From: Euzebyales bacterium
Lineage (GTDB): Bacteria; Actinomycetota; Nitriliruptoria; Euzebyales; JAHELV01
Direction: 5' to 3'
NCBI GenBank assembly: GCA_036374135.1
Contig: DASUUK010000048.1
Span: forward strand, 1-32,050
Length of the DNA stretch: 32,050 bases
The notes beneath the pieces were generated by a model. The model saw only the letters and a list, made by a program, of their open reading frames with translations, was not told where the DNA came from and searched no databases. The first letter of the stretch is position 1. Each line of letters opens with the position of its first letter. Both the position numbers and the translations under genes were made by a program. Shown here piece after piece: positions 7,685-15,011 of this stretch.

Positions 7685-8884
7685 ATGCAGCACGGTCGAT
7701 TGCGCGTCGCTCCACGGGTCGTGGACGCCCTCGTCATCACGGCTGTGGCGCTGCCGGGGATCGTCGGGCTCGCCATCCTCATCATCGCGACGCGGGCGGC
7801 GCCTTCGGACATCCCGCTCACGTCCGTCGTGCTGATGGTCCTCCAGGCCGGCGTGCTGTGGTGGCGACGCACCCATCCGCTCGTCGTGTTCGCGGTCACG
7901 CTCCTCGCGCTGCTCACCGCCGAGGGACTGGGCGACATCAACGCCTCATCGTTCCTCGGCCCACCGGCAGCGGCCTACGCACTGGGAGCCCATGGCAGCC
8001 GGCGGACAGCGATCGCAGGGTTGGTCGGCCTGGCCGCTGCGGCTGTGGTGAGTGCTGCTGTCGCCGCGGCAGCTCAAGCGGATGCGATCGTGATGGGTCC
8101 CATGGGTGCGCTGACCGCGGTGGCGTGGGGTGTCGGGCGGTACGTCCGGATGCGTCGCGACTACGTCGACACGCTCGTCGCGTACGCCGCGCAGGTGGAG
8201 GCCGACCGCGACGAGAAGGCGCGGCGGGCGGTGCTCGAGGAACGGCGTCGCATCGCGCGGGAGTTGCACGATCAGGTCGCGCACCACCTCGGCATCGCCG
8301 CGCTCCACACGAGTGCGGCGCGGCGGTGGTTGGCGCGCGACACCGATCGCGCCGAGTCCTCGCTGGGTCTGGCCGAGGATGCCGTCCGAGGGGCGTTGAC
8401 GACGATGCCCGCGATCCTGCGGGCGCTGCGCGTCGATGACGCCGACGGCGATCTTGCGCCGCAGCCGACGTTGGACGGGCTCGACCGCCTGGTTGCCGAG
8501 GTCGCTGAGGCGGGACTGGCCGTCGAACTGCGCATCGAAGGCGAGCGGCGTGCGCTGAGCTCACCTGTGGCGCTCGCTGCGTACCGGATCGTCCAGGAGG
8601 CGCTGACCAACACGCTGAAGCATGCGGACGCGACGCGGTCGACCGTCGTGCTTCGCTTCGCGCCGGATCGACTCGACGTGGTCGTGACCGACAACGGATC
8701 GGGCGCGGTGGCTGAGGGAGCTGCGGGTGGAGGCCTCGGACTGCTCGGCATGCGTGAACGTGTGGATGTGCTCGGCGGTACGTTGATGACGTCACCGGGG
8801 CAGGGTGGGTTCGCGGTTCGGGCCACTCTGCCGCTGGTGGGTGGGAAGGAGCGCGGTGACGATCCGGGTGCTGCTGGCCGATGA
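7685..8884 (+). CDS. Sensor histidine kinase, NarL-type partner (399 aa)
   Basis: An intramembrane-sensing kinase. Four to five transmembrane helices (about 13-155) have only short loops and no extracellular domain. A linker helix leads into the HisKA_3 dimerisation motif EERRRIARELHDQVAHHL with the phospho-acceptor His about 195. The HATPase region has the N box VQEALTNTLKHA (Asn about 309), DNGSG at 336-340 and the GGGLGLLGMRERV lid. The start is the only reasonable ATG and looks leaderless. Its 3' end overlaps the response regulator by 29 nt, so the pair is one operon. Such short-loop kinases often sense membrane stress or drugs; here the signal is unknown. Confidence 0.9.
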   Translation: MQHGRLRVAPRVVDALVITAVALPGIVGLAILIIATRAAPSDIPLTSVVLMVLQAGVLWWRRTHPLVVFAVTLLALLTAEGLGDINASSFLGPPAAAYALGAHGSRRTAIAGLVGLAAAAVVSAAVAAAAQADAIVMGPMGALTAVAWGVGRYVRMRRDYVDTLVAYAAQVEADRDEKARRAVLEERRRIARELHDQVAHHLGIAALHTSAARRWLARDTDRAESSLGLAEDAVRGALTTMPAILRALRVDDADGDLAPQPTLDGLDRLVAEVAEAGLAVELRIEGERRALSSPVALAAYRIVQEALTNTLKHADATRSTVVLRFAPDRLDVVVTDNGSGAVAEGAAGGGLGLLGMRERVDVLGGTLMTSPGQGGFAVRATLPLVGGKERGDDPGAAGR

Positions 8885-9521
8885 TCAGGATCTCGTCCGC
8901 ACCGGCGTGCGGATGATCCTGGAGACCGAGACAGATCTGCAGGTCGTCGGAGAGGCACGCAACGGCGGCGAGGCGGTCGCGATGACCCGCCGTCTGCGTC
9001 CCGACGTCGTCCTGATGGACGTCCGCATGCCCGGAATGGACGGGGTCGAGGCGACACGCCAGCTGACGGCGCTCGACCCACCGCTGCCCAGCCGGGTGTT
9101 GATGCTGACGACCTACGACCTGGACGAGTACGTGTTCGCCGCGCTGCGCGCCGGCGCGGCGGGGTTCCTGTTGAAGCACGCGCCCGGCGATGCGCTCGTC
9201 GAGGCCGTCCGTACCGTCGCACGCGGGGAGGGGCTCCTCACGCCCGAGATCACGCGTCGGGTCATCGAAGCGTTCGCGGACGTGCCGGACGTCCCCGGCG
9301 CACCGCCACCCGAGCTGGAGCGTCTCACGGCCCGCGAACGCGATGTGTTCGACCTGTTGGTGCGTGGTCAATCGAACAGTCAGATCGCCCAGGCGCTCTA
9401 CGTCGAGCCGTCAACGGTCAAGACCCACGTCGCGCATGCGCTGAACAAGCTCAGAGTGCCCGATCGGGTCGCCGCCGTCATCTACGCCTACGAGCATGGC
9501 CTGGTCACACCGGGGAGGTAG
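8856..9521 (+). CDS. LuxR/NarL-family response regulator (221 aa)
   Basis: The receiver domain starts VTIRVLLADDQDLVRTG with acidic residues at 9-10. The phosphorylated Asp is in VVLMDVRMPGMDG (Asp about 55), and the conserved Lys is in FLLKHAPGD. The LuxR helix-turn-helix LTARERDVFDLLVRGQSNSQ continues through EPSTVKTHV to a usual end. I chose the GTG at 8856 because GAAGGAG lies 4 nt upstream; the longer open frame adds residues not found in the family. It partners the overlapping kinase gene. A strong hairpin follows the stop codon. Confidence 0.92.
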   Translation: MTIRVLLADDQDLVRTGVRMILETETDLQVVGEARNGGEAVAMTRRLRPDVVLMDVRMPGMDGVEATRQLTALDPPLPSRVLMLTTYDLDEYVFAALRAGAAGFLLKHAPGDALVEAVRTVARGEGLLTPEITRRVIEAFADVPDVPGAPPPELERLTARERDVFDLLVRGQSNSQIAQALYVEPSTVKTHVAHALNKLRVPDRVAAVIYAYEHGLVTPGR

Positions 9522-9542
9522 CCGGGCGCTGGCCCGCCTACC
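9517..9542. terminator. Bidirectional hairpin between convergent genes
   Basis: GGTAG-C-CGGGC, loop GCTG, GCCCG-C-CTACC: ten base pairs with one C/C mismatch. It covers the stop of the response regulator and precedes the stop of the FAD oxidase on the other strand. No U-tract is present, as is common in GC-rich genomes. Confidence 0.65.
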
Positions 9543-9544
9543 GG

Positions 9545-11272
9545 CTACGAGTTGAGTCCGTGCAGCGCCAGCCGCCCGGTGCCGTGCCGAGTCGATCGGG
9601 ACGCGGCGTAACGCTCGTACAGGTGGTTGCTGAAGCGTTCGTCGGGGTCGTATCGACGCTTCACCGCGAAGAACGTCTCGATGTCGGGATACGCCCGGCG
9701 GAGCTGCTGCTGGTCATAGCGCAGCTGGTAGGGAAGATAGAATGTGCCTCCGCGGTCGATCGCATGGTCGACGAGTCGCCGGGTCGCATCCGCCATCTTC
9801 TCGTCGCCTTCGGGTGTCGTCTTCTGGTTGACGTACAACACGACGGCGAAGCGGTCAGTCGGCGCATAGCTGAGCATGATGTCATCAGCATGGACGACGC
9901 GTATCGAGGCGTTGACCAGCACGAGACCCTCATCGCGGAGCACCTGTCGCGCAGCTGCGACGAATGCCACCGTCTGGTCCCGTGGGAGAAAGTACTCCTG
10001 GAGAATGTCGGTATCGTCGGGGATCTTGTTGCGGAGGGCACCCAGGCTCGTGTACAGCGCCTGGTTGCGGGAGATCAGGCACGCCTCGGACTCGGCCAGC
10101 GCCTCGTTGCGTGACTCACGGCACGGCCGGAACCGTGGCAGCACATGCTTCTGCCCCGCCCACTTCAGCCACTGTCCCACACGACCCGTCTTGGACAGGT
10201 TCAGCATGAACCTGCTGCTGCGCACCCAGCCGATCTCGCCGAGCGGGGGCGGATGCTCGTCGCGTACACCGGTGGTGGAGTAGGTGTAGAGGACGGCCTC
10301 GTCCATCAGGCTTCCCGCAGCGGTGGACAGGTGCGCGTAGGCGAGATGCACGCGCTGGTCGGGTGCGAGCTGTCGCTCGTAGATGGCGGGGAACTGGTCG
10401 GCGGTGATCAGGCGCTGGTCGAAGGCGTACACCTCGTTCGGCGCGAGGTCGAGCTCGACCGAGACGATCACGCCGAACAGCCCGTACCCGCCGATGACAG
10501 CGCGGAACAGCTCCGGTTCGCTCGTGCGATCGACATGGATCAGCTCGCCATCGGCGAGCATCACATCCAGGGACCGCACCGTCGATGCGATCGAGCCCGC
10601 GCGGTGGTCGGTGCCATGCGCATTGACCGCCACCGAGCCACCAACCGTGAGGATGTCGACCCCTTGCATCGACGAGACCGACAGACCCTGCGGATTGAGG
10701 AAGCGGAGCACCTGTGCCCATGTCGCGCCAGCGCCCGCCGTCAACGTGCGGCGCTCCTCGTCGATCGACAGGTCGGCGAAGCCGCGCGTGTCGATCACGA
10801 GGCCGTGGGGTGTGAAGGCCTGGCCACCCATGGAATGGCGAGCTCCCGCCGCCGTGACCTGAAGGCCTTCACTGGCCGCAAACGCGAGCACCTCCCGCAA
10901 CTCGCGGACGCTCTCGGGCCGGACGACACCGGCGACCGGTGTGCGATTCAGGCAGCTGGCGTCATTGATGGTTCCGCCCCGCTGGATGAGCGCTACCGGC
11001 AGCGCCTTCGGAGCCGGCAACACCTCCGTCGCGTCTGTCTCCCTCAGTTCCGCCTCGCCACCGTGGAGCGGCGGACAGTCCTTCGCCTGCGCAGGCTCAC
11101 CGGCGTATGTGTCCACGAAGCGCGCCACCGCGACCGCGCCGTACAGGACTGCCGCGGCCGCTGCGGCTTTCCACCTGCTGGCCACCAACCGCCGCGACGT
11201 TGATTGCTTGACACCCCGCTGCCCAGCTTCTTCGCCCGGCGGCGTCGCGCGTGACGACTTGTCCGTGGTCAC
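9545..11272 (-). CDS. Membrane-anchored FAD-linked oxidase (PCMH/VAO-type, 575 aa)
   Basis: A flavoprotein oxidoreductase of the GlcD / sugar-lactone-oxidase superfamily. A basic N-terminus and one helix (about 34-53) anchor it, probably with the enzyme outside the membrane. The FAD-binding domain (about 105-290) has GVVRPESVRELREVL, then GARHSMGGQAF (143-153), GAGATWAQVLRFL and VGGSVAVNAHGTDHRAGS. The C-terminal part ends with YLPYQLRYDQQQLRRAYP and KRRYDPDERFSNHLYERY, usual for lactone-oxidase-like members. His146 lies where relatives attach FAD covalently, so covalent flavin is possible. The GTG start at 11272 overlaps the stop of the preceding small gene as GTGA, with no SD of its own; translation is therefore coupled. 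The substrate is unknown. Confidence 0.85.
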   Translation of the reverse strand: MTTDKSSRATPPGEEAGQRGVKQSTSRRLVASRWKAAAAAAVLYGAVAVARFVDTYAGEPAQAKDCPPLHGGEAELRETDATEVLPAPKALPVALIQRGGTINDASCLNRTPVAGVVRPESVRELREVLAFAASEGLQVTAAGARHSMGGQAFTPHGLVIDTRGFADLSIDEERRTLTAGAGATWAQVLRFLNPQGLSVSSMQGVDILTVGGSVAVNAHGTDHRAGSIASTVRSLDVMLADGELIHVDRTSEPELFRAVIGGYGLFGVIVSVELDLAPNEVYAFDQRLITADQFPAIYERQLAPDQRVHLAYAHLSTAAGSLMDEAVLYTYSTTGVRDEHPPPLGEIGWVRSSRFMLNLSKTGRVGQWLKWAGQKHVLPRFRPCRESRNEALAESEACLISRNQALYTSLGALRNKIPDDTDILQEYFLPRDQTVAFVAAARQVLRDEGLVLVNASIRVVHADDIMLSYAPTDRFAVVLYVNQKTTPEGDEKMADATRRLVDHAIDRGGTFYLPYQLRYDQQQLRRAYPDIETFFAVKRRYDPDERFSNHLYERYAASRSTRHGTGRLALHGLNS

Positions 11273-11508
11273 TGCGACGAAATGTCATCTTGGGCGCGAC
11301 GCCGTCTCCAAGACAGCGCAATCCACCACATAGCCGTCAGCACCACCCACAGCACTCCCGCCAGCCATAGCTCCACCACGCCTACCGTCTGCCCTGTCGC
11401 GGTGACGGCGAGGACCGCCATTGCGGCCACGGTCAACAGGCCCAACAGTGACGCTGCGACCGTGCGCCGGATCTTCTTTCCGCCGTGTGCTGTGCCCATT
11501 GTCGACAT
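11269..11508 (-). CDS. Small membrane protein coupled to the FAD oxidase (79 aa)
   Basis: A basic N-terminus is followed by two hydrophobic helices (about 17-38 and 44-66) and a tail WRRRRAQDDISSQ on the cytoplasmic side. I recognise no family. Its stop codon overlaps the start of the FAD oxidase (GTGA), which suggests a fixed stoichiometry; it may be a quinone- or electron-transfer anchor or an assembly partner, but that is inference. The ATG at 11506-11508 is preferred, with ATG 11499 as an alternative; neither has a clear SD. A palindrome (11522-11538) lies just upstream. Confidence 0.6.
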   Translation of the reverse strand: MSTMGTAHGGKKIRRTVAASLLGLLTVAAMAVLAVTATGQTVGVVELWLAGVLWVVLTAMWWIALSWRRRRAQDDISSQ

Positions 11509-11509
11509 C

Positions 11510-11894
11510 CGTACCGGTCGCGTCCCGGACGACGGGACTCCTGTATGCAGAGGTACACAAGAAGATGGCGGGACACGTTCTACCTCGCCCACCGACCAAG
11601 CGCTACCGCAGCGCATGGATCGGAATCGCCGTGCACAGCGGGCAGACCGTGCTCATCGGCGCCGTTGTCCTCGCCCTCGTCATCTCCTGAACGAGACGAA
11701 CAGGGACCCCTCCACGAGAACCATCCGCCCGTGGACGCGGAGAGGATCACCTGCCGTCCGTATCGCTGCGCGCACACGGCGCGGCGACCGTCGACCACGC
11801 GCGAGGGCTGGCCACGGACACGACCCGGACAGCGTCCGGACATCGCCACCATCCAGCGTGATGGCGGCCACAGACCGTTCCACGCAGGAGCAAC
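11510..11894. other. Divergent intergenic region before the multicopper oxidase
   Basis: About 385 bases separate the small membrane protein (minus) from the multicopper oxidase (plus). It contains the perfect inverted repeat GTCCCG-N5-CGGGAC at 11522-11538, a candidate operator. A 41-codon open frame (11565-11690, plus) ends in a hydrophobic stretch. Beyond 11690 I see no gene; frames are Arg/Thr-rich and interrupted. Promoters for both flanking units must lie here, but I could not assign boxes with confidence. Confidence 0.5.
11565..11690 (+). CDS. Possible 41-aa single-helix membrane peptide
   Basis: The frame starts MAGHVLPRPPTKRYRSAW and ends in a hydrophobic run GQTVLIGAVVLALVIS followed by a stop, a layout typical of small one-helix membrane peptides (basic N-terminus, C-terminal helix). 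Only a weak purine run (AAGAAG) precedes the ATG, so translation is uncertain. Confidence 0.25.
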   Translation: MAGHVLPRPPTKRYRSAWIGIAVHSGQTVLIGAVVLALVIS

Positions 11895-11897
11895 GTG

Positions 11898-13538
11898 ATG
11901 AGCAACGACGCCAGGGCGGACGCCCGCCCCTCCCCTACCAGGACAGCAGACCCGGCCGACACAGCCACCCTCCCGGACGCCGTCCCGTCGACCATCGCCG
12001 AGGTGGCGCCGGGCGGCTCGTTCGACCTTCGCATCCATCCCGTCGCGAAGCGGATCGGCGACAGCACGGTCTCCATGTTGTCCTACGGCGGCTCCATCCC
12101 GGGGCCTACGCTGCGCGTGCGGCAGGGGTCGCAGATCACGGTGAACGTCACCAACGAGACGGGCATGGAGACGACGGTCCACTGGCACGGGCTGCGCCTG
12201 GAGAACCGGTACGACGGCGTCCCGCACGAGACGCAGGCGCCGATCCCGCCCGGTGGGCGGTACACCCATCGCCTGACGTTCCCCGACGCGGGACTCTACT
12301 GGTACCACCCGCACATCCGCGAGGACTACGCACAGGAGATGGGCCTGTACGGCAGCATCATCGTGGAGCCGACGGATCCTTCCTACTGGCCCGCCGCGGA
12401 CCGCGACGTCGTCCTGACGCTCGACGACATCCTGATCGAGGACGGCAGGATCGCGCCGTTCGATCCCCATGGGCCGACGTACGCCGCCATGGGTCGGTTC
12501 GGCAACGTGCTGCTCGTCGGCGGCGAGACCGAGCAGCGCCTCGAGGTGGAACGCGGCGACGTCGTGCGCCTCCACCTCGTGAACACGGCCAACACGCGGG
12601 TGTTCAAGGTCGCGGTCCCGGGCGCGCGGATGAAGCTCGTCGGCGGCGACTCGGGTCGGTACGAGCGCGAGGAGTGGATCGACGATGTCGTGATCGCGCC
12701 GTCCGAACGAGCGATCGTCGACGTGCGGTTCGATGCGGCGGGGGCGGTCACCGTGCAGCACCTGACGCCCGGACGCGCGTACCCGCTGGTCCACGTCGAC
12801 GCCGCCGACGCTGGTGACGTCCGGGCCCCCGCCGCCGCGTTCGATGTGCTGCGGGTCGACCCCGACCTCATGGCCGAACGGGAGCGCATCGCGCGCTTCA
12901 TCGACGCGCCACCGGACAAGACCCTGGCGCTGGTCGCGGAGATGGACTTCGAGGAGCCCGACGACGGCGGCCCGGTCGTCTACGTCTGCCCCATGCACCC
13001 GGAGATCGTCCGGGACGCGCCGGGCAAGTGCCCCAAGTGCGGGATGAAGCTGATGGCGTCGCGCCCCGACCTAGACGCCGCCGGTGGCCCAGCCGCACAC
13101 CACCACGATCACGCGGAGGCGATGGCGGACGGCATCGAGTGGGAGGACCTGATGCCGGAGGTGAACCGGACGACCACGCCGGCCACCATGCGGTGGAAGC
13201 TGATCGACCGGGACACCGGCAGCGAGAACGCAGCCATCGATTGGAGGTTCGACGCCGGCGACCAGGTGAAGATCCGGCTGGTCAACGAGATGGAGTCCGA
13301 CCACCCCATGCACCACCCGTTCCACGTCCACGGGGAACGCTTCCTGGTGCTGTCCAGAGACGGCGTGTCCGAGCCGAACCTGGTCTGGAAGGACACTGTG
13401 CTCGTCCGCACGGGTCAGACCGTCGACCTCCTGCTGGACGCGTCGAACCCGGGCGTCTGGATGGCGCACTGCCACATCGCCGAGCACATGGAGACCGGGA
13501 TGATGTTCAGCTTCCAGGTCCGCAGTGCGGCGAGATGA
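11898..13538 (+). CDS. Multicopper oxidase with an inserted heavy-metal-binding module (546 aa)
   Basis: A laccase-like oxidase with all four copper-binding blocks: HWHG (about 95-98), YHPH (136-139), HPMHHPFHVHG (469-479) and HCHIAEHMETGMM (525-537). These would bind type 1, 2 and 3 coppers and reduce oxygen while oxidising a metal ion or phenolic. Between cupredoxin domains two and three lies an unusual insert, about 358-410: YVCPMHPEIVRDAPGKCPKC followed by GMKLM, the HMBD zinc-ribbon-like metal-binding domain, then a HHHDH run. No Sec or Tat signal peptide is visible; the N-terminus is hydrophilic. AGGAG lies 7 nt before the ATG at 11898; a GTG three bases earlier is too close to it. Likely linked to copper handling. 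A hairpin follows. Confidence 0.9.
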   Translation: MSNDARADARPSPTRTADPADTATLPDAVPSTIAEVAPGGSFDLRIHPVAKRIGDSTVSMLSYGGSIPGPTLRVRQGSQITVNVTNETGMETTVHWHGLRLENRYDGVPHETQAPIPPGGRYTHRLTFPDAGLYWYHPHIREDYAQEMGLYGSIIVEPTDPSYWPAADRDVVLTLDDILIEDGRIAPFDPHGPTYAAMGRFGNVLLVGGETEQRLEVERGDVVRLHLVNTANTRVFKVAVPGARMKLVGGDSGRYEREEWIDDVVIAPSERAIVDVRFDAAGAVTVQHLTPGRAYPLVHVDAADAGDVRAPAAAFDVLRVDPDLMAERERIARFIDAPPDKTLALVAEMDFEEPDDGGPVVYVCPMHPEIVRDAPGKCPKCGMKLMASRPDLDAAGGPAAHHHDHAEAMADGIEWEDLMPEVNRTTTPATMRWKLIDRDTGSENAAIDWRFDAGDQVKIRLVNEMESDHPMHHPFHVHGERFLVLSRDGVSEPNLVWKDTVLVRTGQTVDLLLDASNPGVWMAHCHIAEHMETGMMFSFQVRSAAR

Positions 13539-13554
13539 CCAGTAGTCGCACCGA

Positions 13555-13584
13555 GCTCCGCGCCGTCACGTGCAGGCGCGGAGC
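13555..13584. terminator. Bidirectional hairpin terminator
   Basis: GCTCCGCGCC (13555-13564) pairs perfectly with GGCGCGGAGC (13575-13584) around a 10-nt loop. It starts 17 nt after the multicopper oxidase stop. The M20 peptidase stop codon lies in the loop, so it can serve both convergent genes. Confidence 0.7.
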
Positions 13585-14882
13585 ACCACGTCGGACATCA
13601 CCGCGACCGCCCGCTCGAACCCGTCGACGGGCACCCGCTCGTCGTCGCCGTGCACCGTCGCGAGCAGTTCGGGCGTCAACACGAGCGGTGTCCAGCCGTA
13701 CCCGGTCGCTCCGCGCGCGCGGAAGAATCGCACGTCGGTGATCCCAGGCGTCAGGGACACGGTCGGGATGGCGCCCGGGGCGATCTCCCGGCTGGCCTGC
13801 TCGAGGACAGGGAACAGCGGGCCCTTGCCGCTGACCGGACCGTGGCCCTTCTGCACGACGTCGGCGATGCGTCCGCCGCGGCGCCGCGCCCTTCTGTCGA
13901 GCGACGACACGAAGCGGTCGACGTCGGTGTCCGGCAGCAGCCGACAGTCGAACGAGGCGCGGGCCTCACCGGGCACGACGTTCGACTTGTACCCGGCCGC
14001 CATGACCGTCGGGGTGATCGAGTCCGACAGCAGCAGGCCGAGCACGCCAGCCTTGCGCATCCGCGACGCGACGGCGCGGACCACCGCGGGGTTGACCGGC
14101 GACGCGAGTGCCCGCAGGATGCCGGCCATCGGACCGGAAGCCGCCTTCGCGAGCGTGGAGAACTGCTCGCGCATGACGGGGTGCACGCGTGGCGTGCGGA
14201 AGCCGGCGATGTCGGTGACGATCGCGGCCAGGTTGACGGCCGCCTGGTCCTGGGGCGGGAGGGCACCGTGCCCCGAGTCACCCGACGCGATGACCTCGAA
14301 CCACACGGCGGTCTTCTCGCCAAGGGCGATGGGCACCACTGGCGCGCCGAGCATGCCGCTGACCCCGTAGGCCCCTTCGCCGAGCACCTCGGGTGGTGGC
14401 CGCCCGTCGCCGAACCCGAGCAGGTCGGCGTGTTCGTCGAGCAACCACCGTGCACCCTCGTCGCCCCCTGCCTCCTCGTCCGCGGCCACGGCGACGATCA
14501 GCTCGCGGGTCGGGGTCCGGGTCGATTGCGCGAGCGCGGCGGCCGCCGCCGCGTGCATCACGGTGATGCCCTTCATGTCGAGGGCGCCACGGCCCCAGAT
14601 GACGCCGTCGACGTCCTCGGCGCCGAAGGGGTCACGCTGCCAGTGGCCTTCCTCGACCGGCACCACGTCGCTGTGGGACAGCAGCACCAGTGCCGGGCGG
14701 TCCCGCGGCCCGTCGATGCGGGCGACGAGGTTTGCGCGCCCCCCGGGAGAGACGAGCGTACGGGTCTCGAGCCCCGCGCCGGCGAGGTGGGCGCCCACCT
14801 CCTTGGCGACCCCCGCCTCGTCGCCGGGTGGGTTGACCGTGCGCATGCGCACCAGCTGCTGCAACATCTCGACCGCCGTCAT
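13566..14882 (-). CDS. M20-family metallopeptidase (438 aa)
   Basis: A di-zinc peptidase or deacylase of the ArgE/DapE/carboxypeptidase S group. Metal ligands and catalytic residues are visible: LLSHSDVVPV (His70, Asp72), IWGRGALDMKG (Asp102) and AADEEAGGDEGA (Glu135-Glu136). The lid/dimerisation domain follows with SGDSGHGALPP. The C-terminal His falls in the region ending with TVHGDDERV. No signal peptide is seen, so it is probably cytoplasmic, hydrolysing dipeptides or N-acyl amino acids. The ATG at 14882 has no SD but a TAGGCT -10 box six nt upstream. It is divergent from the DUF4062 protein across 129 bp. Confidence 0.9.
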   Translation of the reverse strand: MTAVEMLQQLVRMRTVNPPGDEAGVAKEVGAHLAGAGLETRTLVSPGGRANLVARIDGPRDRPALVLLSHSDVVPVEEGHWQRDPFGAEDVDGVIWGRGALDMKGITVMHAAAAAALAQSTRTPTRELIVAVAADEEAGGDEGARWLLDEHADLLGFGDGRPPPEVLGEGAYGVSGMLGAPVVPIALGEKTAVWFEVIASGDSGHGALPPQDQAAVNLAAIVTDIAGFRTPRVHPVMREQFSTLAKAASGPMAGILRALASPVNPAVVRAVASRMRKAGVLGLLLSDSITPTVMAAGYKSNVVPGEARASFDCRLLPDTDVDRFVSSLDRRARRRGGRIADVVQKGHGPVSGKGPLFPVLEQASREIAPGAIPTVSLTPGITDVRFFRARGATGYGWTPLVLTPELLATVHGDDERVPVDGFERAVAVMSDVVLRACT

Positions 14883-14888
14883 GCGCGC

Positions 14889-14894
14889 AGCCTA
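14889..14894 (-). promoter_or_regulatory. Probable -10 box of a leaderless M20 peptidase transcript
   Basis: Read on the minus strand, TAGGCT lies 6 nt before the ATG at 14882. Confidence 0.45.
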
Positions 14895-14999
14895 CCGACG
14901 GGTCGGAGCAGAAGGCCAGGGCAATCCCGCGGCCCGCGCGCGATTCCCCGCTCACCGGCCGGCACCTGCGGGCCTCTGGATCGGTCGTACGGCCGCCTC

Positions 15000-15005
15000 T
15001 AGTGT
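15000..15005 (+). promoter_or_regulatory. Probable -10 box of the leaderless DUF4062 gene
   Basis: TAGTGT lies 6 nt before the GTG at 15012, with no SD between; the spacing is identical to other starts in this window. Confidence 0.45.
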
Positions 15006-15011
15006 GACCGT

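Noticed and set aside
6349-7941. Extending the flippase-like protein upstream to 7941
   Set aside because: The extra 150 residues overlap the divergent kinase gene, have no family resemblance, and the ATG at 7491 has a good SD.
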